A DNA stretch of 5,909 nucleotides from Treponema sp. (GTDB lineage Bacteria > Spirochaetota > Spirochaetia > Treponematales > Treponemataceae). Both the position numbers and the translations under genes were made by a program. The stretch spans positions 1 through 5,909 of the forward strand of contig JAFTEK010000269.1 in assembly GCA_017453705.1 (NCBI GenBank). The letters run 5' to 3'. The notes under the pieces are model-generated. The model saw only the letters and a list, made by a program, of their open reading frames with translations. It did not search any database and was not told where the DNA came from. Positions 1-5,329 of the stretch are shown here, in pieces; position 1 is the stretch's first letter; each line of letters opens with the position of its first letter.

Positions 1-1205
1 GCAAGCTTGGTGTGCAGATGGATCTCTTCCATCTGGATCCCGAGGATACGAGGCAGATTTTCTGGCATCCCAACGGCTGGACGATGTACATAGCCCTGCA
101 GGAGTACATGAGGCGCAAGGTGACGCAGGACGGCTACGTGGAGGTCAACACCCCCGCCATCATGCCGCGCTCGCTTTGGGAGAGGAGCGGCCACTGGGGC
201 CACTACCAGCAGAACATGTTCGTCACCGAGAGCGAAAAGAGGATTTTCGCCGTCAAGCCCATGAACTGCCCCGGTGCGCTCGAAATCTTCAAGTCCCGCA
301 CCCGCAGCTACAAGGACCTGCCCCTGCGCATGGCGGAATTCGGCCACTGTGTGCGCAATGAGCCTAGCGGAACCCTGCACGGAATCATGCGTGTGCGCGG
401 CTTTGTGCAGGACGATGCCCACATCCTGTGCACCGAGGATCAGATAGAGGCGGAGGTCAAGAAGTTCTGCCACTTGCTCGTTGACGTGTACAAGGACTTT
501 GGCTTTGACAAGAACCTTCTGGTCAAGCTTTCCACCATGCCGGACGACCACGTGGGAGACGAGGCGACATGGAAGCATGCGGAGGAAGCCCTTGCCAACG
601 CCTGTGACGCGGCGGGGCTCAAGTATGAGATACAGCCCAAGGAAGGAGCTTTCTACGGCCCCAAGCTGGAGTTCACGCTGATTGATGCACTTGGACGACA
701 GTGGCAGTGCGGTACAATCCAATTGGACTACCAGCTGCCTTCCGCCGAGCGTCTGGATGCGACCTACATAGGCTCGGACAACCAGAAGCACCATCCGGTC
801 ATGCTGCACCGCGCGGTGCTCGGCTCGCTGGAACGCTTCCTGGGAATCCTCATCGAGAACTACGCGGGAGCCTTCCCCACCTGGCTGCACTTTGAGCAGG
901 TCGCCGTCGTCCCGGTCGGAAACGACTTTGACGACTATGCCCGCAAGGTCGAAAGCTTCCTGAGGGCGGATGGCATACGTGCCAACGCCTACACCGACGA
1001 CAGCAACATGAAGGCCAAGATAAAGAGCATCTCAGGCGAGCACAAGACCCCCTACATCCTCGTCGTCGGGGCAAAGGAGCGGGACGAGAACACCGTGACC
1101 GTCCGCTTCCGCGCCTCCAGCGGCCTGGAGCAGAAGACATTCTCTCTTGAGGACTTCCGCGCCTACGTGCTGGACAAGATAAACACGCATTTCAACGGGA
1201 TTTAA
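1..1205 (+). CDS. thrS: Threonyl-tRNA synthetase, C-terminal part (5' end outside window)
   Basis: Class II aminoacyl-tRNA synthetase that charges tRNA-Thr with threonine in the cytoplasm. The reading frame is open to the left edge (codons from position 3 read K-L-G-V-Q-M-D-L-F), which matches the KLGxxxDLF stretch just before the catalytic core, so the GTG at 12 is an internal codon. By alignment to the E. coli enzyme, about 245 residues (TGS and editing domains) lie upstream. Counting from that GTG, motif 2 is RMAEFG...RNEPSG...RVRGF at 106-131 and motif 3 is [11 protein letters not shown] at 266-276. The three zinc ligands are visible: Cys86 in MNCPG, His137 in DDAH and His266. The Cys-His spacing of 51 equals that of E. 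coli Cys334/His385. The anticodon-binding domain runs from about residue 290 ([15 protein letters not shown]) to the end. Nothing looks damaged, and the identification is secure. Confidence 0.97.
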   Translation, partial: KLGVQMDLFHLDPEDTRQIFWHPNGWTMYIALQEYMRRKVTQDGYVEVNTPAIMPRSLWERSGHWGHYQQNMFVTESEKRIFAVKPMNCPGALEIFKSRTRSYKDLPLRMAEFGHCVRNEPSGTLHGIMRVRGFVQDDAHILCTEDQIEAEVKKFCHLLVDVYKDFGFDKNLLVKLSTMPDDHVGDEATWKHAEEALANACDAAGLKYEIQPKEGAFYGPKLEFTLIDALGRQWQCGTIQLDYQLPSAERLDATYIGSDNQKHHPVMLHRAVLGSLERFLGILIENYAGAFPTWLHFEQVAVVPVGNDFDDYARKVESFLRADGIRANAYTDDSNMKAKIKSISGEHKTPYILVVGAKERDENTVTVRFRASSGLEQKTFSLEDFRAYVLDKINTHFNGI

Positions 1206-1230
1206 ACGGGGGAATGCCCTGAACTACTGT

Positions 1231-1256
1231 GCGAGCTTCCCTAATGGGAAGCTCGT
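1231..1256 (+). terminator. Stem-loop after thrS, possible terminator
   Basis: Perfect 9-bp stem GAGCTTCCC (1233-1241) / GGGAAGCTC (1246-1254) with a TAAT loop, extended by a C-G pair and a G-T wobble. It begins 26 nt after the thrS stop. It is followed only by GTTGCGG and not by a T-run, so intrinsic termination is uncertain. It may instead be a 3'-end stabilising hairpin or part of a repeat together with the next stem-loop. Confidence 0.5.
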
Positions 1257-1277
1257 TGCGGTCGCATAGCGAACGCA
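1257..1277. repeat. Second tandem stem-loop downstream of thrS
   Basis: TGCG-G-TCGC (1257-1265) pairs with GCGA-A-CGCA (1269-1277) around an ATA loop: eight pairs with one G/A mismatch. It follows the previous hairpin with no gap. Two adjacent hairpins without T-runs suggest an intergenic palindromic repeat. No function can be assigned from this sequence. Confidence 0.4.
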
Positions 1278-1369
1278 GATTCCTTCCCTCTCCCTCCTCA
1301 TCAATTTCTACAGGCTATGCTGGGATTCTGAGCAAGCTGATTTGTTCACTACCCAAATCGTGCCGACCA

Positions 1370-1378
1370 TGCTATAAT
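1370..1378 (+). promoter_or_regulatory. Extended -10 promoter of the Rpn-family gene
   Basis: TGC-TATAAT at 1370-1378 is a perfect -10 hexamer with the TGn extension. No good -35 lies at 16-18 nt (the best TTG-like hexamer, 1342-1347, is 25 nt away). Transcription would start about 7 nt downstream, at or next to the ATG at 1385, implying a leaderless or nearly leaderless mRNA. Confidence 0.65.
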
Positions 1379-1384
1379 ATAACT

Positions 1385-2173
1385 ATGGGAGTGAAAAGGA
1401 TTTACGAATACAAGCCCATTGACCAGTTGGTCTTTTCGGACGATTTTATGTTCGGAGCCGTCATGAGTGAGCCGAAAATCTGCAAGGGCGTGATTGAGCT
1501 TCTGTTGCAGGTCAAGATTGACCACATTGAGTACCCCGAATTGCAGAAGCCGCTGACCCCCTTCTACACCAAGAAGGGCGTGAGGCTTGATGTGTACGTT
1601 GCCGACAGTAACCGGGTTTTTGACGTGGAATGTCAGTCCTACAAGGCTGAGAATATAGGGAAGCGGGCACGCTACTACCAGTCCATGCTCGACATTGGCA
1701 GTCTTGCTAGGGGAGCAAGCTACTCCGAGCTGAAAGAGAGCTATGTCATTTTTATCTGCTTATGCGACCCATTCGGGGCGGGGCTTCCGGTCTACACCTT
1801 CAATCGGAAGTGCAGGGAGTCGGCGGCTGTGGAACTTGGTGACGAGACTCACCATGTCATTTTCAATGCGGCGGCCTATGAGAATGAGACCGACCCAGAT
1901 ATAAAGGCGTTTCTTTTGTTCGTGAAGAACAACAAGGTGGAATCTGACTTGACAAGGGAGATAGCGACCGTGGTGCAGACAAAGAAATTCGAGCAGTCAT
2001 TCATAAACGAGTACCTTGCATGGACTCTCCATGACCAGGATGTGGAAATGAGGGGCAGGTTCGATGCCTATGCTGACCTCATCAAGTCTGGATTGCTTTC
2101 CGTTGAGACTGCGGCTGAAAAACTTGGCATAACAAAAGGCGAGCTTCAAACAAAGCTTGACAATATGTCATGA
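1385..2173 (+). CDS. Rpn family recombination-promoting nuclease / PD-(D/E)XK transposase-family protein
   Basis: 262-residue protein of the Rpn/PDDEXK_2 group. Known members are DNA endonucleases that promote RecA-independent recombination in E. coli, and the family is multi-copy in many gut and oral anaerobes. The N-terminus (YEYKPIDQLVFSDDFMFG, residues 7-24) is typical of the group. The catalytic core is visible as Asp69 in GVRLDVYV and Glu82-x-Gln84 in FDVECQ, the E-x-Q form common in this family in place of E-x-K. The motif GDETHHVIFNA follows at about residues 152-162. The C-terminus (SVETAAEKLGITKGELQ) resembles a short helix-turn-helix-like tail. I chose the ATG at 1385: the frame is open further upstream to 1229, but that stretch is low-complexity and crosses the stem-loops and the promoter. 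There is no Shine-Dalgarno before the ATG. The gene looks intact. No inverted repeats or target duplications are evident around it, so it is not bounded as a classical IS. Confidence 0.9.
   Translation: MGVKRIYEYKPIDQLVFSDDFMFGAVMSEPKICKGVIELLLQVKIDHIEYPELQKPLTPFYTKKGVRLDVYVADSNRVFDVECQSYKAENIGKRARYYQSMLDIGSLARGASYSELKESYVIFICLCDPFGAGLPVYTFNRKCRESAAVELGDETHHVIFNAAAYENETDPDIKAFLLFVKNNKVESDLTREIATVVQTKKFEQSFINEYLAWTLHDQDVEMRGRFDAYADLIKSGLLSVETAAEKLGITKGELQTKLDNMS
1831..1860 (+). repeat. Direct repeat copy A (inside the Rpn gene)
   Basis: These 30 nt recur at 2919-2948 with one mismatch (T1836 versus A2924), and the last 24 nt are identical. The segment encodes the GDETHHV motif of the Rpn protein. 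It contains an inverted repeat, TGGTGA-CGAGAC-TCACCA, at 1837-1854. Confidence 0.85.
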
Positions 2174-2203
2174 TGTAGACGCAGAAAAAATGTAGTAATA
2201 GAC

Positions 2204-2208
2204 AGGAG
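2204..2208 (+). promoter_or_regulatory. Ribosome binding site of the DUF262 gene remnant
   Basis: AGGAG lies 4 nt before the ATG at 2213. It marks the original start of the broken gene and shows that the ATG at 2245, which lacks such a site, is internal. It lies 31 nt after the Rpn stop codon, so the two genes may once have been co-transcribed. Confidence 0.65.
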
Positions 2209-2212
2209 TTAT

Positions 2213-2863
2213 ATGAAAACAAACGATAGGCAAATACTGAATTAATGAAATATGTAGGCAACGGTGCGGCACAGTTGCCTGATTTCCAGAGAGGATGGGT
2301 GTGGGATGACGGGCGGATAAAAGCTTTGATACTCAGCGTGATACATAACTTCCCGATCGGTGCAGCCATGTTCTTGGAATACGGAAATGAAAGCATCCAT
2401 TTCAAACATAAGCCTATCGAAGGTTCCTGCGCTGATTCTAACATTGAGCCGAAAGAGCTGATTCTCGATGGGCAGCAGAGACTGACCTCCCTTTATAATG
2501 CCTTGTACAGCAATCAGCGGCATACAAAGGCATTATGGCTATGATACTGAAAAACCATGCTCGCGACTTCATCTTCGGTGCCGAGATGGATTTTCCCACG
2601 TATTCCAATGCGAAAATCGACATACACCACATTTTTCCGAAAGAATTTTGTGTCAAGCAGGGATACGATAGCTCTAAATGGAACAGCATCGTGAACAAAA
2701 CTCCAATTTCAGCAAGCAGCAATCGAGAAATTGGCGGTGTCGCTCCATCCGTATCGACCGTGCCAGGAAGCTTCTGCATGCAATCGAAGTTGCCACTGGC
2801 AGGACGATATCTGGCAAAGATTCTGACGAGGTGCAACAGGCTTTCGGTGCATCATTGAATTAA
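2213..2863 (+). pseudogene. Decayed DUF262/DUF1524 (GmrSD-type) nuclease gene
   Basis: Remains of a protein with an N-terminal DUF262 (ParB/GmrS-like NTPase) and a C-terminal DUF1524 HNH-like nuclease domain. The family includes type IV restriction enzymes against modified phage DNA. Four fragments follow one another. Positions 2213-2239 read MKTNDRQIL after an AGGAG site. Restoring one G near 2239-2240 joins this as ILELMKYVGNG to the frame used until about 2513, which holds QLPDFQRGWVWDD and the family motif ILDGQQRLTSLY. The frame then changes to AAYKGIMAMILKNHARDF and the nuclease motif IDIHHIFP with NSIVNKTPIS, up to about 2750. A last change leads into DRARKLLHAIEVATG and the end QQAFGASLN at 2863. 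Compared with family members of roughly 500-600 residues, most of the middle is absent and a shorter piece before DRARK is also missing. I infer two internal deletions plus one frameshift. It is almost certainly inactive, although the 2535-2858 ORF could yield a free HNH fragment. Confidence 0.85.
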
Positions 2864-2886
2864 AGCTTATTTATTGCTTAATGCGA

Positions 2887-2962
2887 ATCATGCGGAAAGA
2901 GCAAACGATAGCGAACTTGGAACATGGTGACGAGACTCACCATGTCATGGTTCCTCATGCAA
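2887..2962 (+). pseudogene. Short fragment resembling the middle of an Rpn-family gene (includes repeat copy B)
   Basis: The frame from 2887 reads IMRKEQTIANLEH followed by GDETHHV. It aligns without gaps to FNRKCRESAAVELGDETHHV of the Rpn protein encoded at 1385-2173, in the same register, with Arg, Lys, Ala and Glu shared before the identical GDETHHV. Bases 2919-2948 match 1831-1860 at 29 of 30 positions. After that the similarity fades (MVPHASLHE versus IFNAAAYEN). In this copy the one changed base improves the inverted repeat to nine pairs (2922-2930 with 2937-2945, loop CGAGAC). It lies between the DUF262 remnant and the 3' end of the kinase gene. It could be a residue of a second Rpn copy or a recombination scar. 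Confidence 0.45.
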
Positions 2963-2976
2963 GCCTACATGAATGG

Positions 2977-3888
2977 TCAAATCTGACCTCTCCCCAACAG
3001 CCCCATGACTTCATCCAGCTTGGGTGGGTTCAGGGGCAGGGGGAATCGTGAGATGGCGATGGCGGAGCACGCGCTTGCAAAGCGGACGGTCTCCTCGTCG
3101 CTCATTCCATGCAGCAGGGCGTAGACACAGCCGGCCTTGAACGTGTCGCCCGCGCCGAGTGTGCTTTTGACCTGCACTTGGAAAGGACGCATCCTGTGGA
3201 CTTCTTCCCCTTTGCGGGCATAGAGCATATTGCCACCGCCCTGGGTTATAATCGTAAGACCGCCGCCCTCTTGTTGCATCAGGCGCATGATGTCCTGGGC
3301 ATCCATTCCAGCATAGTCCGTACCCGTACATTCCTTGGAGACAATGTTAATCGCCGCTCCCCGGTGCAGGGGCGAGTCGTGGCGGGAGTCAATCGTCACA
3401 TAAGGGATATGATGGCGTGCGCAGAGGTCGGCCGCAAGCAGTGACTCATCCTTAAAGAAGGGGTCAATGGCCGCCACTTTGCAAGAAGCGATGTCTTCTT
3501 CCTGAGGAATGCTCCACCATCTTTTGCCGCTGGCAAAGAGCGTCTGAAAGCGTCCCATAGGGGAGCGGACAAGGCCTGCGATGACAACGTAATCCATCAC
3601 GCCGTCATCGTCTTCCACAAAGTTCATGGAGGAAAGGTCAACCCGCCTTCCCTCATAGAAGGACTTGAGCATGGGGGCGACTTGTCTGCCTATCCAGGTT
3701 CCGTCCATGCGCACGGATGCCCCCAGGGAGTCCAGCACGGTAGCGGCTGTTCCTGTCTCGCCGCCCGGCAGGAAGTATTTTTCTGCAATCTCCGAATACT
3801 CGTCCGGCTTAAGGAATCCGTCTCTTAACAGAAAAGAATGGGTTCCAAGAACTTGTCCAAAAAGATATGCGTCACAAGATGCTTTCAT
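2977..3888 (-). CDS. PfkB-family carbohydrate kinase
   Basis: 303-residue ribokinase/PfkB-family kinase that phosphorylates a sugar or nucleoside-like substrate with ATP in the cytoplasm; the substrate cannot be read from the sequence. The C-terminal PfkB signature is clear: STLGAGDTFKAG, with the anion-hole GAGD at 245-248 and catalytic base Asp248. The N-terminal signature region is GGETGTAATVLDSLGA (42-57) followed by DGTWIG. The Asn that usually contacts the sugar in GGxxxN is Thr47 here, so the substrate may be atypical. An internal motif, VTIDSRHDSPLHRGAAIN, fits the family. The ATG at 3888 is chosen because AAAGGAG precedes it by 5 nt. The frame stays open for 46 more codons upstream, but these run through the hairpin element and look non-coding. 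bioB lies upstream on the same strand, but a separate promoter and a long structured leader intervene. Confidence 0.92.
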   Translation of the reverse strand: MKASCDAYLFGQVLGTHSFLLRDGFLKPDEYSEIAEKYFLPGGETGTAATVLDSLGASVRMDGTWIGRQVAPMLKSFYEGRRVDLSSMNFVEDDDGVMDYVVIAGLVRSPMGRFQTLFASGKRWWSIPQEEDIASCKVAAIDPFFKDESLLAADLCARHHIPYVTIDSRHDSPLHRGAAINIVSKECTGTDYAGMDAQDIMRLMQQEGGGLTIITQGGGNMLYARKGEEVHRMRPFQVQVKSTLGAGDTFKAGCVYALLHGMSDEETVRFASACSAIAISRFPLPLNPPKLDEVMGLLGRGQI

Positions 3889-3893
3889 ACATG

Positions 3894-3900
3894 CTCCTTT
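3894..3900 (-). promoter_or_regulatory. Ribosome binding site of the pfkB-family gene
   Basis: AAAGGAG on the minus strand, 5 nt before the ATG at 3888. It decides the start against the longer open frame reaching 4026. It lies only 11 nt downstream of the hairpin element, so folding of that element could affect its accessibility. Confidence 0.85.
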
Positions 3901-3911
3901 CTTGATGGTGC

Positions 3912-4085
3912 GGGGCAGTTTCAAAAGTCCCAGGCAATTGGGGCTGCTTGCAGCACGGTGTTGCAGGCACCACAACGCAAGCAAGGCGTAGCGTTGTGGT
4001 GTCGTGGACTCTTTGAAACTGGTCAAAATTCACCTCAAGAATCGCAAATGGTGCGTAGCTCCGCTGCGATTCTTGAAACTGCCCC
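3912..4085. repeat. 174-bp hairpin-rich element with 13-bp terminal inverted repeats (MITE-like or leader RNA)
   Basis: The ends are a perfect inverted repeat: GGGGCAGTTTCAA (3912-3924) and TTGAAACTGCCCC (4073-4085). Inside are two strong hairpins: CACCACAACGC/GCGTTGTGGTG (3968-3978 with 3991-4001, 11 bp) and TCAAGAATCGCA/TGCGATTCTTGA (4035-4046 with 4065-4076, 12 bp). A third copy of the end motif, GGACTCTTTGAAACTG (4006-4021), also pairs with the left end (3916-3930) over 15 bp with one bulged base. The left arm therefore has two alternative partners. No T-run follows on the minus strand, so it is not an ordinary terminator. No clear target-site duplication flanks it. The whole element lies in the predicted 5' leader of the kinase mRNA. 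Confidence 0.75.
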
Positions 4086-4138
4086 ATGCTTTTATTCGTG
4101 CCGAAGGTCTAATACCTGCCCAAAGGACAAATACTCTG

Positions 4139-4153
4139 AATCATGGTATGATT
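4139..4153. promoter_or_regulatory. Palindrome at the predicted kinase transcription start
   Basis: AATCAT-GGT-ATGATT is a perfect 6-bp inverted repeat with a 3-nt centre. It abuts the -10 box (4154-4159) and covers the predicted start site near 4147. The position suits an operator, but the arms are short and AT-rich and could occur by chance. Confidence 0.35.
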
Positions 4154-4182
4154 ATTATAGCATAGTTATAACGCCCTGACAA
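4154..4182 (-). promoter_or_regulatory. Sigma-70-type promoter for the pfkB-family gene
   Basis: On the minus strand, TTGTCA (4182-4177, one mismatch to TTGACA) is followed after exactly 17 nt by TATAAT (4159-4154), with an extended TGC just before the -10. The -35 box lies inside the last codons of bioB and the -10 just after its stop. Transcription would begin near 4147, giving a leader of about 260 nt before the ATG at 3888. The kinase is therefore likely expressed independently of bioB. Confidence 0.8.
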
Positions 4183-5134
4183 CTTTCCTGCCCATACCTG
4201 AGAGCATGGCACGGTCGCTCTTTATGGTGGAACCGGATGTAGTGAGCATGTTGCCTGTTATGGTCGCGCTGGCTCCGCTTTCAAAGGCAGCTTTTCCTGT
4301 CTGGGAGACGAGCTTCCTTCCCGCTCCAAGGCGTATCTCTTTGTCTGGGTTTATATAGCGGAAGATTGCGACTGTCCTGAGAATTTCATCTTCGGACAGA
4401 ACAGGAAGGCTTTCCATAGGGGTACCGGGAATTGGCACAAGTGCATTAATGGGAATGGAAGCAACTCCTAGCTGTGACAGCTCCAGAGCCATGTCTATCC
4501 TGTCGTCCATGCTCTCTCCCATTCCGATTATACCGCCAGAGCAGACTTTGAGGCCTGCTTCCTGTGCCCGCTTTATGTTGGCAAGCTTGTCATCGAACGT
4601 ATGGCTTGTGCATATTCTTGGAAAGAAAGCCCTTGATGTCTCAATGTTGTTGTGGTAACTGCGTACCCCCGCATTGTACAGCCTTTTGAACTGCTCCAAG
4701 GTTAAAAAGCCCAGTGAGGCGCAAAGTGAAATTCTTAGTTCCTGATGAAGCCTTTCATATATGGAGATAATCTTTTCAAAATCTTCCTGTGAAGGTTCTC
4801 GTCCCGATATGACGATGGCAAATCTGTTTACACCTTCCGCCTCGTTGGATTTTGCTTCGGTCACAATCCTTTCATAGTCAAACAGTCCGTGGACTTCGCA
4901 GCCCGTGTGGTTGTGAGCTGACTGGGCACAAAAACGGCAGTTTTCCCCGCATTTGCCGCTCTTGCCCGCTATAATCGTGCACAAATCAACCATGTCTCCG
5001 ACGAAATGCTTCCTGAGCCTGTCAGCCCCTGTAATCAAATCCTTAAGATTGCAATCTTTGAAAAATGCAAGGTCATCAGCCTTACCCAGCCTTCTTCCTG
5101 AGATTACCTCGTCTGCCAGATGCAGAACATCCAT
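4166..5134 (-). CDS. bioB: Biotin synthase
   Basis: 322-residue radical SAM enzyme that inserts sulfur into dethiobiotin, the last step of biotin synthesis. The radical SAM cluster motif is Cys62-x3-Cys66-x2-Cys69 (CGENCRFCAQSAHN). YHNNIETS (160-167), KVCSGGIIGMGE (196-207), SIPINALVPIPGTP and RLGAGR (268-273) are all characteristic. Of the E. coli auxiliary [2Fe-2S] ligands, Cys128 and Cys188 correspond to Cys138 (SLCAS) and Cys198, and an Arg of RLGAGR fits Arg260. The Cys97 position (RFCMG in E. coli) is Ala106 (RFAIVISGR). Extra cysteines occur at 52 (DLCTII), 79 and 175 (RICTSHT). This resembles BioB of clostridia and other anaerobes, whose auxiliary cluster may differ. The start is the ATG at 5134, with GGAGGT 10 nt upstream. 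No other bio gene is visible here. Confidence 0.95.
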   Translation of the reverse strand: MDVLHLADEVISGRRLGKADDLAFFKDCNLKDLITGADRLRKHFVGDMVDLCTIIAGKSGKCGENCRFCAQSAHNHTGCEVHGLFDYERIVTEAKSNEAEGVNRFAIVISGREPSQEDFEKIISIYERLHQELRISLCASLGFLTLEQFKRLYNAGVRSYHNNIETSRAFFPRICTSHTFDDKLANIKRAQEAGLKVCSGGIIGMGESMDDRIDMALELSQLGVASIPINALVPIPGTPMESLPVLSEDEILRTVAIFRYINPDKEIRLGAGRKLVSQTGKAAFESGASATITGNMLTTSGSTIKSDRAMLSGMGRKVVRAL

Positions 5135-5144
5135 TTGCCCCGAT

Positions 5145-5150
5145 ACCTCC
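5145..5150 (-). promoter_or_regulatory. Ribosome binding site of bioB
   Basis: GGAGGT on the minus strand, a full-strength Shine-Dalgarno site. Its spacing of 10 nt to the ATG at 5134 is on the long side. Confidence 0.75.
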
Positions 5151-5180
5151 GTCTATTTGTTGTAACGAAATACCAGGATG

Positions 5181-5212
5181 TTGTCAACTGTTATATCTTT
5201 GTTGGTTGACAA
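5181..5212 (-). promoter_or_regulatory. Candidate BirA operator overlapping the bioB promoter
   Basis: TTGTCAAC (5181-5188) and GTTGACAA (5205-5212) form a perfect 8-bp inverted repeat separated by 16 nt. This fits the known biotin-repressor operator form TTGTnAAC(C)...(G)GTTnACAA. On the minus strand the spacer contains TATAAC (5195-5190), a -10-like box, so repressor binding would block the promoter; the B. subtilis bio operator has the same arrangement. The matching -35 (CTGCAA, 5218-5213, 17-nt spacer) is weak. Transcription would begin near 5183, giving a leader of about 50 nt. Confidence 0.75.
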
Positions 5213-5292
5213 TTGCAGGGTGCACCACGCGGCCTTAAAGCCTTTGGCCAGTGCAAAACTCCACGGTTCCGGTAGAGGCAAGAAAACTGTGG

Positions 5293-5322
5293 TTGTTTAT
5301 ATGCCGGGGGTTGTGATATAGT
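5293..5322 (+). promoter_or_regulatory. Promoter candidate of the lipoprotein gene
   Basis: TTGTTT (5293-5298), an 18-nt spacer and TATAGT (5317-5322), preceded by TGA (an extended -10 TGn). The predicted start site falls at about 5329, directly at the ATG at 5330. An overlapping alternative -10, TATGAT (5322-5327), has poorer spacing. Confidence 0.5.
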
Positions 5323-5329
5323 ATGATAG

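Noticed and set aside
12..14. GTG as the start of thrS
   Set aside because: The frame continues to the left edge with conserved ThrRS sequence (KLGxxxDLF), and this GTG lies in the middle of a normal ThrRS.
1229..1384. N-terminal extension of the Rpn protein
   Set aside because: The stretch covers the second hairpin, a pyrimidine-rich run and the -10 promoter, has no family similarity, and the Rpn N-terminus fits the ATG at 1385.
2082..2836. Overlapping minus-strand ORFs (to 120-132 codons)
   Set aside because: They lie opposite recognisable Rpn and DUF262 coding sequence, have no protein-like motifs, and look like antisense shadows.
2535..2858. An independent small HNH endonuclease gene
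   Set aside because: It lacks its own ribosome binding site, its tail after IGGVAPS is out of frame relative to the family C-terminus, and the codons before the ATG (SAAYKGI) still match the parent family, so it is a fragment of the broken gene.
3968..4001. Rho-independent terminator for bioB
   Set aside because: The 11-bp hairpin has a 12-nt loop and no T-run on either side; it is better explained as part of the 174-bp element.
3889..4026. 46-residue N-terminal extension of the kinase
   Set aside because: It runs through the hairpin element, and a good Shine-Dalgarno marks the ATG at 3888.
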